From Claveliimonas ammoniilytica (GTDB taxonomy: Bacteria > Bacillota > Clostridia > Lachnospirales > Lachnospiraceae), in the NCBI RefSeq assembly GCF_025567415.1, contig NZ_JAOQJV010000001.1, positions 124,001 through 188,000 on the forward strand: a stretch of 64,000 nt of DNA. The letters are read 5' to 3'. The translations under genes were made by a program, and so were the position numbers. Under the pieces are notes generated by a model that was not told the origin of the DNA, did no database searches, and was given only the letters and a program-made list of their open reading frames with translations. Shown piece after piece: positions 49,901-58,789 of this stretch (positions are counted from its first letter, which is position 1; every line of letters starts with the position of its first letter).

Positions 49901-51340
49901 ATGAATAGTGTTACAGCAGATAGCACAGCCGTAATGAGAATAGCTGCGTTGCTGGATGAAGGCAGTTTTGTGGAGATTGGTGGAGCAATCACGGCAAGAT
50001 CTACAGATTTTAATCTGCAGAATGCCCCGACACCGGGAGATGGTGTCCTTACAGGATATGGTCTGATTGATGGTAATCTGGTCTATGTGTACTGCCAGAA
50101 TCCGGAAGTGCTGCATGGAACGATCGGTGAGATGCATGCAAAAAAGATAGCCAATGTATATGATATGGCAATGAAAATGGGAGCACCGGTGATTGGATTG
50201 ATCGATTGTGCAGGTATGCGTCTGCAGGAGGCTACGGATGCATTGTATGGATTTGGTAATCTTTACCTGAAACAGACTATGGCATCAGGAGTGATTCCAC
50301 AGATTACAGCTGTGTTTGGCGCATGTGGTGGCGGACTTTCTGTAGCAGCAGGTTTGTCTGATTTTACATTTATGGAAGCAGAGAAGGCAAAATTGTTTGT
50401 GAATTCTCCAAATGCGATTCCTGGAAATTGTGAAAGCAAGTGTGACACAGCTTCTGCAGAGTACCAGAGCAGTCAGTCTGGGTTAGTCGATGGAACCGGA
50501 AGTGAAGCAGAGATTCTTGGAAAGATCCGAGAACTGATCTGTATGCTCCCGGCTAATAATGAAGACGAATCACCTTATGCAGAGTGTGCAGATGATCTGA
50601 ACCGCATTTGTGCTGATCTTGCAGGAACTGTTGCAGATACGGGACTTCTTCTTGCGAAGATTGCAGATCAGCAGTATTTTCTGGAATTAAAAGAAGATTA
50701 TGCGAAAGATATGGTGACAGGTTTCCTTCATTTGAATGGTCAGACGGTGGGAGCGGTTGCAAACCGTTCTGTTATCTATGACATAGAAGGTAATGCAGAG
50801 AATGTATCAGATGGAGGACTCAGTGTAGAAGGAGCAGAGAAAGCAGCAAGATTTGTGGAATTCTGTGACGCATTTCATATCCCGGTGCTGACAGTGACCA
50901 ATGTAAATGGATTCAAAGCATCGGAAGAAAGTGAACGGAGACTTGCAAAAGCTTCTGCAAGACTGGTATATACATTTGCCAATGCAACTGTACCGAAGGT
51001 CAATGTGATTGCCGGAAAAGCATATGGAAGTGCAGGGGTTGTGATGAACAGCAAGTCGGTCGGCGCAGATATGGTATATGCATGGCCGGAGGCTGAGATT
51101 GGTATGATGGATGCAGAGCTTGCAGCAAAGATCATGTATGCAGACGAGACAGCACAGGTGCAGAGAGAAAAGGCGGAAGAATATAAGAAGCTTCAGTCAA
51201 GTCCTGTATCAGCAGCCAGAAGAGGCTATGTGGATACCTTGATCCAGCCGGAGAATACAAGAAAATATGTGATCGGAGCGTTTGAAATGCTTGCTACCAA
51301 GCGGGAAGAGCGTCCGTTTAAGAAGCATGGAACAGTATAG
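49901..51340 (+). CDS. Acyl-CoA carboxyltransferase subunit (MmdA/PccB/12S type)
   Basis: Biotin-dependent carboxyltransferase of the crotonase-like fold, 479 aa. ATG at 49901 follows GGAGGG by seven bases. The two half-domains are visible: VIGLIDCAGMRLQEATDALY with ACGGGLSVAAG in the first, and FHIPVLTVTNVNGF with VIAGKAYGSAGVVM in the second. These match subunits that move a carboxyl group between biotin and methylmalonyl-, propionyl- or glutaconyl-CoA. It is first in an operon with OadG, a biotin carrier, OadB and an oxaloacetate carboxyltransferase. Its CoA substrate cannot be told from sequence. Free biotin carboxylase is not present here. Confidence 0.88.
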   Translation: MNSVTADSTAVMRIAALLDEGSFVEIGGAITARSTDFNLQNAPTPGDGVLTGYGLIDGNLVYVYCQNPEVLHGTIGEMHAKKIANVYDMAMKMGAPVIGLIDCAGMRLQEATDALYGFGNLYLKQTMASGVIPQITAVFGACGGGLSVAAGLSDFTFMEAEKAKLFVNSPNAIPGNCESKCDTASAEYQSSQSGLVDGTGSEAEILGKIRELICMLPANNEDESPYAECADDLNRICADLAGTVADTGLLLAKIADQQYFLELKEDYAKDMVTGFLHLNGQTVGAVANRSVIYDIEGNAENVSDGGLSVEGAEKAARFVEFCDAFHIPVLTVTNVNGFKASEESERRLAKASARLVYTFANATVPKVNVIAGKAYGSAGVVMNSKSVGADMVYAWPEAEIGMMDAELAAKIMYADETAQVQREKAEEYKKLQSSPVSAARRGYVDTLIQPENTRKYVIGAFEMLATKREERPFKKHGTV

Positions 51341-51354
51341 AGAGGTGAAGCAGA

Positions 51355-52137
51355 GTGAAAAATAAGATTCGTGTTTTAACAGGAATGTTGATTATGATCC
51401 TTCTGCTTACAGCGGGTTGTGGTAAGAAGGAAACGCTTGCTTATGATCAGCAGACTATCACGCAGATTACGGAATTTATGATCGATTACAGTTCCAGTGC
51501 GGATGAGCAGACGGTAGAACAGCTTAAGGCAATGAGAGAGTCCACTTTTGAAGATCAGCTTGCCAATATGGGCTTATCCATTACTCCGGATCATTTTGTG
51601 AGCGTGGTCGAGGCATGGAAGGCCGGTGAAAAAGAATGTGGTGCATATGTGGATCACGGTGCTTATACAATCGAAGCAACTGCGGATGAACTGCATGTGA
51701 CTACAGAAGCGAAGTTCCAGAATCGTGATGCGGAATTGGAATTTGTGTTTGACAAGAACCTGTATCTGGAAAGCCTGACTGTAGGTGCCCATTATTCAAT
51801 GGGCGAGATTCTGAAAAAGGCCGGAATGAATACACTCCTGGGAATGGGAACGGTATTTGTGGTACTGATACTGATCTCCGTGATTATTTCATTATTCAAA
51901 TATATACCGGCAATGCAGGAGCGTATGAAGAATAAGAAGTCTAAAAAGAAAGATGTCACAGACGGTACAGAAGAGACCGCTCAGGCAGATATTACAGAAG
52001 CTGCGGACAATGTGACGGAGGATGAAGAGCTTGTAGCAGTCATTGCGGCAGCAATTGCAGCGGCAGAGGGTACTACAACAGATGGCTTTGTGGTAAGAAG
52101 TATTCGAAGAAGACCATCAAACAAATGGAATCGATAA
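51355..52137 (+). CDS. OadG-type gamma subunit with an extra N-terminal lipoprotein domain
   Basis: The C-terminal part (about residues 148-260) is an oxaloacetate-decarboxylase gamma subunit: membrane segment in MNTLLGMGTVFVVLILISVI, charged linker, and the terminal VIAAAIAAAEG with RSIRRRPSNKWNR. OadG is normally under 100 aa and anchors the complex. Here about 145 extra residues precede it. They begin with a lipoprotein signal (LLLTAGC, Cys at about 22) and form a soluble domain that would face outside. The start is GTG at 51355 with GAGGTGAAG upstream. The extra domain's function is unknown. Confidence 0.82.
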   Translation: MKNKIRVLTGMLIMILLLTAGCGKKETLAYDQQTITQITEFMIDYSSSADEQTVEQLKAMRESTFEDQLANMGLSITPDHFVSVVEAWKAGEKECGAYVDHGAYTIEATADELHVTTEAKFQNRDAELEFVFDKNLYLESLTVGAHYSMGEILKKAGMNTLLGMGTVFVVLILISVIISLFKYIPAMQERMKNKKSKKKDVTDGTEETAQADITEAADNVTEDEELVAVIAAAIAAAEGTTTDGFVVRSIRRRPSNKWNR

Positions 52138-52150
52138 TGGAGGAATAAGG

Positions 52151-52528
52151 ATGAAGAGCTATACAATTACAGTAAATGGAAATGTATATGATGTAACAGT
52201 AGAAGAAAAGGGTGGTGTGACACCGGCAGCAGCACCGGCACCTCAGGCAGCACCTGTAATGGCACAGGCTCCACAGGCAGCACCGGCACCGGCTGCAAAA
52301 TCCACAGGAGCAGGATCTGTTCAGGTGAAGGCAGGAGCAGCAGGCAAGGTATTTAAAATTGAAGCCGGTGTGGGACAGACAGTAAAGCGCGGAGATGCGG
52401 TGGTAATTATTGAGGCAATGAAGATGGAGATCCCGGTTGTGGCACCAGAAGACGGAACAGTAGCAAGCATTGATGTGGCAGTAGGAGATGCTGTAGAAGC
52501 AGGCCATGTACTTGCAACCATGAATTAA
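52151..52528 (+). CDS. Biotin carboxyl carrier protein of the decarboxylase
   Basis: Carries carboxybiotin between the carboxyltransferase and membrane subunits. It is 125 aa. An N-terminal segment (MKSYTITVNGNVYDVTVEE) is followed by an Ala/Pro-rich flexible linker (about 22-55). The biotinyl domain carries the signature IIEAMKMEIP with biotinylated Lys91. GGAGG precedes the ATG. This matches MmdC/GcdC or the 1.3S subunit of transcarboxylase. It lies 13 bases behind the OadG-like gene. Confidence 0.94.
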   Translation: MKSYTITVNGNVYDVTVEEKGGVTPAAAPAPQAAPVMAQAPQAAPAPAAKSTGAGSVQVKAGAAGKVFKIEAGVGQTVKRGDAVVIIEAMKMEIPVVAPEDGTVASIDVAVGDAVEAGHVLATMN

Positions 52529-52543
52529 TATGACAGGAAATGG

Positions 52544-52559
52544 CATAACAGATGTTATG
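52544..52559. repeat. Small inverted repeat between carrier and OadB genes
   Basis: CATAACA (52544-52550) and TGTTATG (52553-52559) are perfect complements with only two bases between. No T-tract follows. It could be an intercistronic stem that alters mRNA stability, or chance. Confidence 0.35.
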
Positions 52560-52585
52560 TAATAGACACAACTGGAGGTTATAAA

Positions 52586-53737
52586 ATGGAATATATTTCA
52601 ACAACATTACAGAACCTCGTGCATCAGACAGCGTTTATGAATCTGACGGGAGGCAATCTGGTCATGATCGGAGTCGCCTGCTTTTTCCTGTATCTTGCTA
52701 TCCGGCACGAGTTTGAGCCGTTACTTCTGCTTCCGATTGCATTTGGTATGCTGCTTGTTAATATCTATCCGGATATTATGCTGCATGCGGAAGATTCTGC
52801 AAACGGAACCGGAGGACTGCTCTATTATTTCTATATTCTGGATGAATGGGCAATTCTGCCGTCGCTGATCTTCATGGGCGTCGGTGCGATGACAGACTTT
52901 GGACCGCTGATCGCTAATCCTAAGAGCTTTCTTCTTGGAGCAGCAGCGCAGTTTGGTATCTTTGCGGCATATCTGGGAGCAATGGCAATGGGATTCTCAG
53001 ATAAAGCAGCAGCTGCTGTATCTATTATCGGTGGAGCGGATGGACCTACATCCATTTTCCTGGCAGGTAAATTACAACAGACAGGTATTTTGGGACCAAT
53101 CGCGGTAGCAGCGTATTCTTATATGTCACTGGTGCCGATCATTCAGCCACCGATCATGAAGCTTCTGACAACGGAGGAAGAGCGTAAGATCAAGATGGAG
53201 CAGCTGAGGCCGGTATCGAAGCTTGAGAGAATCCTGTTCCCGATCATTGTAACGATCGTGGTATGTATGATTCTCCCGACAACAGCACCGTTGGTTGGTA
53301 TGCTGATGCTTGGTAATCTGTTCCGCGAGTCGGGTGTGGTAAGACAGTTACAAGAGACAGCTTCCAATGCGATGATGTATATTGTAGTTATTCTTCTTGG
53401 AACTTCGGTAGGAGCAACTACCAGTGCAGAGGCATTTCTGAACTGGGATACATTGAAAATTGTGGCACTGGGACTGATCGCATTTGCATTTGGTACAGCA
53501 GCCGGAGTCCTTTTCGGTAAACTTATGTGCAAAGTAACGCATGGTAAGGTGAATCCACTCATAGGATCGGCAGGAGTATCAGCAGTACCAATGGCAGCCA
53601 GAGTATCACAGAAAGTAGGAGCGGAGGCAGATCCGACTAACTTCCTGCTGATGCATGCCATGGGACCGAATGTGGCAGGTGTAATCGGAACTGCGGTAGC
53701 AGCCGGAACATTTATGGCGATATTCGGAGTATTCTAA
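52586..53737 (+). CDS. oadB: Na+-translocating decarboxylase beta subunit
   Basis: Integral membrane subunit that decarboxylates carboxybiotin and exports Na+. It is 383 aa with about nine to eleven membrane segments. IIGGADGPTSIFLAGKL is the conserved cytoplasmic-loop motif containing the essential aspartate. GSAGVSAVPMAARVSQ and FLLMHAMGPNVAGVIG are typical of the family. GGAGG is seven bases before the ATG. It is shared in principle by both carboxyltransferases of this operon. Confidence 0.95.
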   Translation: MEYISTTLQNLVHQTAFMNLTGGNLVMIGVACFFLYLAIRHEFEPLLLLPIAFGMLLVNIYPDIMLHAEDSANGTGGLLYYFYILDEWAILPSLIFMGVGAMTDFGPLIANPKSFLLGAAAQFGIFAAYLGAMAMGFSDKAAAAVSIIGGADGPTSIFLAGKLQQTGILGPIAVAAYSYMSLVPIIQPPIMKLLTTEEERKIKMEQLRPVSKLERILFPIIVTIVVCMILPTTAPLVGMLMLGNLFRESGVVRQLQETASNAMMYIVVILLGTSVGATTSAEAFLNWDTLKIVALGLIAFAFGTAAGVLFGKLMCKVTHGKVNPLIGSAGVSAVPMAARVSQKVGAEADPTNFLLMHAMGPNVAGVIGTAVAAGTFMAIFGVF

Positions 53738-53792
53738 GATGTCCCGGACATCAGAATCATTAGGAAGAAATGGACGTTAGGAGGAATAACGA

Positions 53793-55208
53793 ATGGCAGA
53801 GATAGAAAAGAAACCGGTAAAAATAACAGAAACCATCCTGCGCGATGCGCATCAGTCTCTGATTGCAACCCGTATGACGACAGAGCAGATGCTGCCGATC
53901 GTAGAGAAGATGGATCAGGTGGGATATCATTCCGTAGAATGCTGGGGAGGTGCAACGTTTGATGCATCCCTCAGATTCCTGAAGGAAGATCCATGGGACA
54001 GACTTCGTAAATTCCGTGACGGATTTAAGCATACCAAGCTTCAGATGTTGTTCCGTGGACAGAATATTCTGGGATACCGCCCTTATGCGGACGATGTGGT
54101 AGAGTATTTTGTAGAGAAATCCGTGGCCAATGGTATCGATATTATACGTATATTTGACTGCCTCAATGACCTGCGTAATCTGCAGACAGCAGTATCAGCA
54201 GCGAATAAAGAAAAAGCAGAGGCACAGGTGGCACTTTCCTACACACTGGGAGATGCCTATACGTTGGATTACTGGGTAGACATTGCAAAGCGGATTGAAG
54301 ATATGGGTGCAAATTCTATATGTATCAAGGATATGGCAGGACTTCTGCTTCCTTATCAGGCAACCGAACTGATCGGAGCATTGAAAGATGCTGTAGATCT
54401 TCCAATTCAGCTGCATACACATTATACATCAGGAGTAGCCTCTATGACTTATCTGAAAGCAGTGGAAGCCGGCGTAGATGTTATCGATACAGCAATTTCA
54501 CCATTTGCGCTTGGTACTTCACAGCCGGCAACAGAAGTTATGGTAGAGACATTTAAGGGAACTCCGTACGATACCGGACTGGATCAGAAATTGTTGGCGG
54601 AGATTGCAGATTATTTCCGTCCGATCCGCGATGAGGCACTGGCAAGTGGACTGTTAAATCCGAAGAATCTTGGTGTCAATATCAAGACACTTCTGTATCA
54701 GGTACCAGGCGGCATGCTGTCTAACCTGACTTCTCAGTTAAAAGAGCAGAATGCAGAAGATAAATACTATGAAGTGTTGGAAGAAGTTCCGAGAGTACGA
54801 AAGGATCTGGGTGAACCGCCGCTTGTTACACCGTCTTCACAGATCGTGGGTACACAAGCTGTATTCAATGTGCTGATGGGTGAGCGCTATAAGGTTGCAA
54901 CCAAAGAGACGAAAGATATTTTGCGCGGTAAATACGGAGCAACGGTAAAACCTTTTAATGAAGAAGTAAAGAAAAAAGTCTTGGGAGATGATCCGGATAC
55001 CATTACCTGCAGACCTGCAGATCTGATTCCGGATGAATTAGATACCCTGCGTAAGGAATGTGAACAGTGGATCCAGCAGGATGAAGATGTACTGACATAT
55101 GCGTTGTTCCCGCAGGTTGCAGTGGATTTCTTTAAATACCGGGAAGCACAGCAGACGAAGATAGATCCGGATAAGGCTGATAAAGAAACAGGCAGCTATC
55201 CGGTGTAG
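53793..55208 (+). CDS. oadA: Oxaloacetate carboxyltransferase subunit (OadA/5S type, without biotin domain)
   Basis: Transfers the carboxyl group of oxaloacetate to biotin, releasing pyruvate, or runs in reverse. It is 471 aa: a TIM-barrel carboxyltransferase (about 9-280, LRDAHQSLIATRM at 16-28) and a conserved PYC/OADA domain (about 300-455). The metal and lysine motifs are IKDMAG near 178 and HTHYTSG at 208-214. The C-terminal biotinyl domain of classical OadA is missing. The separate carrier at 52151-52528 must serve instead, as in the 5S subunit of transcarboxylase. TAGGAGG precedes the ATG. It closes the five-gene operon. Confidence 0.93.
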   Translation: MAEIEKKPVKITETILRDAHQSLIATRMTTEQMLPIVEKMDQVGYHSVECWGGATFDASLRFLKEDPWDRLRKFRDGFKHTKLQMLFRGQNILGYRPYADDVVEYFVEKSVANGIDIIRIFDCLNDLRNLQTAVSAANKEKAEAQVALSYTLGDAYTLDYWVDIAKRIEDMGANSICIKDMAGLLLPYQATELIGALKDAVDLPIQLHTHYTSGVASMTYLKAVEAGVDVIDTAISPFALGTSQPATEVMVETFKGTPYDTGLDQKLLAEIADYFRPIRDEALASGLLNPKNLGVNIKTLLYQVPGGMLSNLTSQLKEQNAEDKYYEVLEEVPRVRKDLGEPPLVTPSSQIVGTQAVFNVLMGERYKVATKETKDILRGKYGATVKPFNEEVKKKVLGDDPDTITCRPADLIPDELDTLRKECEQWIQQDEDVLTYALFPQVAVDFFKYREAQQTKIDPDKADKETGSYPV

Positions 55209-55220
55209 TGAGAGGTATTA

Positions 55221-55859
55221 ATGATTAAAAATGTGATATTTGACGTGGGTCGTGTATTGGCGGCCTACGATTATCAGAGCTATCTGAATCGTAAAAATTA
55301 TAGTGAGGAAGAACAGCAGATTATTAAAAAAGCCATGTTTGAGAGTCAGACATGGCTTTTGGCAGATCGCGGCGAGGTACCGGAAGGGAAACTCCTGGAA
55401 TTGTTTGTAAATAATGATCCAGATCATGAAGAACTGATTCGGGATGCTTATGAGTATATGGAGGAAGTGATTTGGTTATTTCCGTATACTATGCAGTGGG
55501 TTAAGGATCTCAAAGAGCAAGAGTACAAGATCTATGTGTTGTCTAATTATGGAGAGGAATTACTTACGCGGACAAAAAGTAAACTTGAATTTCTTCCATA
55601 TATGGACGGAGTTGTATTTTCATATGAGAGTCATTTTCTGAAACCGGAGGCAGACAGCTATCATTATCTGTGCCGCAAATATAATATCTGTCCGGCAGAC
55701 AGTGTATTCTTAGATGACCGTCCGGAAAATGTGGAAGGTGCCAGAGCATACGGCATACATGGCATTTTATTTGAAAGCTATGGACAGGCAGATCAGAAAC
55801 TAAAGGAATTGATTCGTTTGTATGAGGAAGATGACCGCATGTCATATTGTATAGAGTAA
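55221..55859 (+). CDS. HAD-superfamily hydrolase, subfamily IA
   Basis: Predicted phosphatase of 212 aa. Motif I is VIFDVGRVLA: the nucleophile Asp is present, while the second Asp is replaced by Gly, as in the YihX-like branch. Motif II is YVLSNYG, motif III is the lysine in FLKPEADSYHY, and motif IV is VFLDDRPENVEGA. An alpha-helical cap lies between motifs I and II (about 20-90). It starts 12 bases after oadA and could be read with that operon, but no substrate is evident. No clear terminator follows. Confidence 0.88.
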   Translation: MIKNVIFDVGRVLAAYDYQSYLNRKNYSEEEQQIIKKAMFESQTWLLADRGEVPEGKLLELFVNNDPDHEELIRDAYEYMEEVIWLFPYTMQWVKDLKEQEYKIYVLSNYGEELLTRTKSKLEFLPYMDGVVFSYESHFLKPEADSYHYLCRKYNICPADSVFLDDRPENVEGARAYGIHGILFESYGQADQKLKELIRLYEEDDRMSYCIE

Positions 55860-55862
55860 TCT

Positions 55863-55907
55863 TGCATAAACTCTGCTTCTAAATGTCCCATTTTCTGCAT
55901 ATACTCT
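55863..55907 (+). repeat. Direct repeat upstream of spoIVA
   Basis: TGCATAAACTCT (55863-55874) and TGCATATACTCT (55896-55907) differ at one base and are 33 bases apart. GCATA resembles sporulation -35 boxes and CATACGGA follows at 55915-55922, but the distance (11 bases) does not fit sigma-E well. The role is open. Confidence 0.35.
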
Positions 55908-55938
55908 AACAGCACATACGGAGAGGGGCAGAAAGCAG

Positions 55939-57411
55939 ATGGATGCGAATCATTTATACAAGGACATACAGGCAAGGACGAATGGTGAGATCTACATAGG
56001 AGTGGTGGGACCGGTACGCACCGGCAAATCCACCTTTATCAAGAGATTTATGGAGATTCTTGTGCTGCCGCATATGACAGATGAACCGGATAAGGCGAGA
56101 ACCAGAGATGAACTTCCGCAATCAGCGTCGGGGAAGACGATTATGACTACAGAACCCAAATTCATCCCTAAGGAGGCGGCAGAGATCCGTTTGATGGATG
56201 ATGTGGCGGTGAAGGTGCGGTTAATTGATTGTGTAGGTTATATGGTGGATGGCGCTTCCGGACATATTGAAGAAGGGGAAGAACGTCAGGTAAAGACGCC
56301 CTGGTTTGATCAGGAGATTCCGTTTACCAAGGCAGCCAGCATTGGTACTCGTAAGGTGATCCATGAACATGCGACAATAGGTGTTGTGGTAACAACCGAC
56401 GGAAGCATCGGCGAACTGGGGAGAGAACAGTACCTGGAAGCAGAAGAGAAGACAATTCGGGAACTGCAGAGTATCGGGAAACCATTTGTGGTGGTAGTGA
56501 ATTCAGAGAAACCTTACAGTCCGGAAGCAAGGAAGATTGCGGAAGAAATTGAAAAGACCTGGCAGGTACATGCAATTCCGGTTAACTGCGAGCAATTGAA
56601 AGAAGAGGATATTCAGAGGATACTGGAAGCAGTACTTGCTACATTTCCGGTATCTGAGATTGCGTTTTATATTCCCAAATGGGTGGAAATGCTGCCGATG
56701 GATCATAAAATCCGGCAGGATATGACGACACATATCCGCAATCTGATGGATCAGGTTGGTGAAATGGGTGATGCATCTACAGGAATCAGCAAACCTGACA
56801 GTCCGTACATTACTGATCTTAGGGTAGAGAAGATTGCCATGGACAGCGGACAGATCCAGATTCGGATTGATGTAGACGAAGCATTTTATTATGAGATGCT
56901 CAGTGAAATGACAGGATCACAGATTGACGGAGAATACAGTCTGATCGCAGAATTGAAAGAATTGTCAAAGCTTAAAAACGAGTATGAGAGCGTGCGCGAT
57001 GCATTTACCAGTGTGAAAATGAAAGGCTATGGCGTAGTCAGCCCGACCAGAGATGAAATAACACTGGATGAACCGGTGGTCATCCGTCAAGGCAATAAAT
57101 ACGGCGTGAAGATTCATTCGTCGGCACCGTCAATTCATCTGATCAGGGCAAATATTGAGACGGAGATCGCACCGATTGTAGGAGATGAAAAGCAGGCAGA
57201 GGACCTGATCACTTATATTCATCAGATGGCGAGTGAGGAAGATGGTATTTGGAATACCAATATCTTTGGTAAATCGGTGGAAGATCTGGTGATGGATGGT
57301 ATGCGGAATAAAATGGCAGTGATCAATGATGAGAGCCAGACCAAGCTGCAGGATACGATGCAGAAGATTGTCAATGACAGTAATGGCGGACTGGTGTGTA
57401 TAATTATCTGA
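55939..57411 (+). CDS. spoIVA: Stage IV sporulation protein A, spore-coat morphogenetic ATPase
   Basis: Cytoskeletal-like ATPase that polymerises on the forespore outer membrane and forms the base of the spore coat in the mother cell. It is 490 aa, normal length. Walker A is GPVRTGKST (24-32, Lys30). The region DCVGYMVDGASGHIEEGEER, TKAASIGTRKVI and VVVVNSEKPY (in place of NKxD) are typical of SpoIVA. The C-terminal tail ends in GGLVCIII, the membrane-surface targeting end. AGAGGGG lies upstream of the ATG. A terminator hairpin follows at 57467-57513. Confidence 0.96.
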   Translation: MDANHLYKDIQARTNGEIYIGVVGPVRTGKSTFIKRFMEILVLPHMTDEPDKARTRDELPQSASGKTIMTTEPKFIPKEAAEIRLMDDVAVKVRLIDCVGYMVDGASGHIEEGEERQVKTPWFDQEIPFTKAASIGTRKVIHEHATIGVVVTTDGSIGELGREQYLEAEEKTIRELQSIGKPFVVVVNSEKPYSPEARKIAEEIEKTWQVHAIPVNCEQLKEEDIQRILEAVLATFPVSEIAFYIPKWVEMLPMDHKIRQDMTTHIRNLMDQVGEMGDASTGISKPDSPYITDLRVEKIAMDSGQIQIRIDVDEAFYYEMLSEMTGSQIDGEYSLIAELKELSKLKNEYESVRDAFTSVKMKGYGVVSPTRDEITLDEPVVIRQGNKYGVKIHSSAPSIHLIRANIETEIAPIVGDEKQAEDLITYIHQMASEEDGIWNTNIFGKSVEDLVMDGMRNKMAVINDESQTKLQDTMQKIVNDSNGGLVCIII

Positions 57412-57419
57412 AATTCGGG

Positions 57420-57447
57420 TTGCTTTTTTAAAGCGTAGGTGTATAAT
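57420..57447 (+). promoter_or_regulatory. Candidate promoter upstream of the alcohol dehydrogenase leader
   Basis: TTGCTT (57420-57425), 16-base spacer, TATAAT (57442-57447). The transcript would run into the hairpin at 57467-57513 before reaching the gene at 57568, and I see no promoter after the hairpin. Confidence 0.5.
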
Positions 57448-57466
57448 AAACACAGAAAAAGATGAC

Positions 57467-57513
57467 AAAGATGTCAGAATCGTACGGATAGTGCGTATTC
57501 TGGCATCTTTTTT
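57467..57513 (+). terminator. Terminator of spoIVA, possibly also an attenuator for the dehydrogenase gene
   Basis: AAAGATGTCAGAAT (57467-57480) pairs with ATTCTGGCATCTTT (57497-57510), 14 base pairs with one wobble, 16-base loop, six T residues (57508-57513). Confidence 0.8.
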
Positions 57514-57567
57514 GCGCAAAGAGCGTTTTAAAAGTGGCTCTGAAGAAAAGAAAAAGGAGAAGAGGTT

Positions 57568-58716
57568 ATGAAAGAATTTTCGTTTAAGGTACCGCAGAAT
57601 ATTGTATTTGGGGAGGGAAGCATCCGTAAGCTTCCGGAACTTCTGAAGGAAAGCGGCTGTACAAATGTATTGATCATTTCCGGCCCGCGTCTTCGAAAGA
57701 TGGGAAAGGTAGATGAAGTCGCAGGATACGTAAAAGAATCAGGAATTGGCTGTGATATGTTCACTGATGTAGAAGGTAATCCGTCCGTAGATACTGTAGA
57801 TAAGGCAGCAGCAAAATATCGTGAAATGAAAGCAGATGGAATCGTGGCATTCGGTGGTGGAAGTCCGATGGATGTGGCTAAGGCTGTAGTTCTTGTGGCG
57901 AAATATGGCGGCTCTATCACAGAATACGAAGGCGGCGATAAAGTACCTGGACCGGTAGATACGATTATTGCTATTCCGACTACTGCAGGAACAGGAAGTG
58001 AAGTGACAACATTCTCTGTAATTACAGATCATACCAGAAATTATAAACTGTCTGTATTCAGTTTTGATCTGCTTCCAAAATATGCGATCCTGGATCCGGA
58101 ACTTCTTACATCTATGCCGGCATCTGTTGCTGCATCCTGTGGAATTGATGCGATGATCCATGCACTGGAGTCTTATTTGTCAAGAGCAGCATCTCCGTTC
58201 TCAGATGCGATGGCAGAAAAGGCACTGGAACTGATCGGAGGAAATATCAGACGTTTTGTTGCTAACAGAGAAGACATTGAGGCAGCAAGTGCAATGTTGA
58301 CAGGAAGTATGTTCGCAGGAATTGCATTTTCGTGGGCAAGACTGGGAAATGTACATGCTATGTCTCACCCGGTCAGTGCATTTTTTGATGTGCCGCATGG
58401 GGTTGCGAACGCCATTTTGCTGCCGGTTATCGTAGAGTACAATGAATTGGCTGATCAGGGACGTTACGCAAAGTTATATCAGTTCATTTCAGAAGATCAT
58501 AAGATTCCGGAAGACTTCCATGCTTCTATGCTGACAGAAGAAATCCTCAGGCTGAACAAATCTCTTGGTATTCCTGCAGGTCTTGCTGAGGCAGGCGTGA
58601 CAGAAGACAAGATTCCGGAAATGGCTGCAGATGCCATGAAGAGTGGTAATATTCTTGTTAATCCACGTCAGAGTACATTAAAAGATATTGAAATGCTCTA
58701 TCACAAAGCAATGTAA
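57568..58716 (+). CDS. Iron-containing alcohol dehydrogenase (1,3-propanediol dehydrogenase-like)
   Basis: Group III metal-dependent alcohol dehydrogenase of 382 aa. The NAD-binding motif is FGGGSPMD (95-102), followed by IPTTAGTGSEVT. Metal ligands are D194 and H198 (GIDAMIHALES), H263 (NVHAMSHP) and H277 (DVPHGVAN), so the iron site is complete. The family reduces small aldehydes, for example butyraldehyde or 3-hydroxypropionaldehyde, to regenerate NAD+ in fermentation; the substrate is not determined. AAAAGGAG lies about ten bases before the ATG. It may be controlled by the terminator in its leader. Confidence 0.9.
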   Translation: MKEFSFKVPQNIVFGEGSIRKLPELLKESGCTNVLIISGPRLRKMGKVDEVAGYVKESGIGCDMFTDVEGNPSVDTVDKAAAKYREMKADGIVAFGGGSPMDVAKAVVLVAKYGGSITEYEGGDKVPGPVDTIIAIPTTAGTGSEVTTFSVITDHTRNYKLSVFSFDLLPKYAILDPELLTSMPASVAASCGIDAMIHALESYLSRAASPFSDAMAEKALELIGGNIRRFVANREDIEAASAMLTGSMFAGIAFSWARLGNVHAMSHPVSAFFDVPHGVANAILLPVIVEYNELADQGRYAKLYQFISEDHKIPEDFHASMLTEEILRLNKSLGIPAGLAEAGVTEDKIPEMAADAMKSGNILVNPRQSTLKDIEMLYHKAM

Positions 58717-58789
58717 GATATTGCGCGTGTAAGGTGATATGCGTGTGGCAGATGGTAAAATGTGAGAATGCTGTGATGTGGTGAAAAGC

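Noticed and set aside
52073..52546. Cysteine-rich minus-strand open frame opposite the biotin carrier
   Set aside because: The Cys/Arg-rich repeats are the reverse complement of the Ala/Pro linker codons of the carrier protein. It has no start signals.
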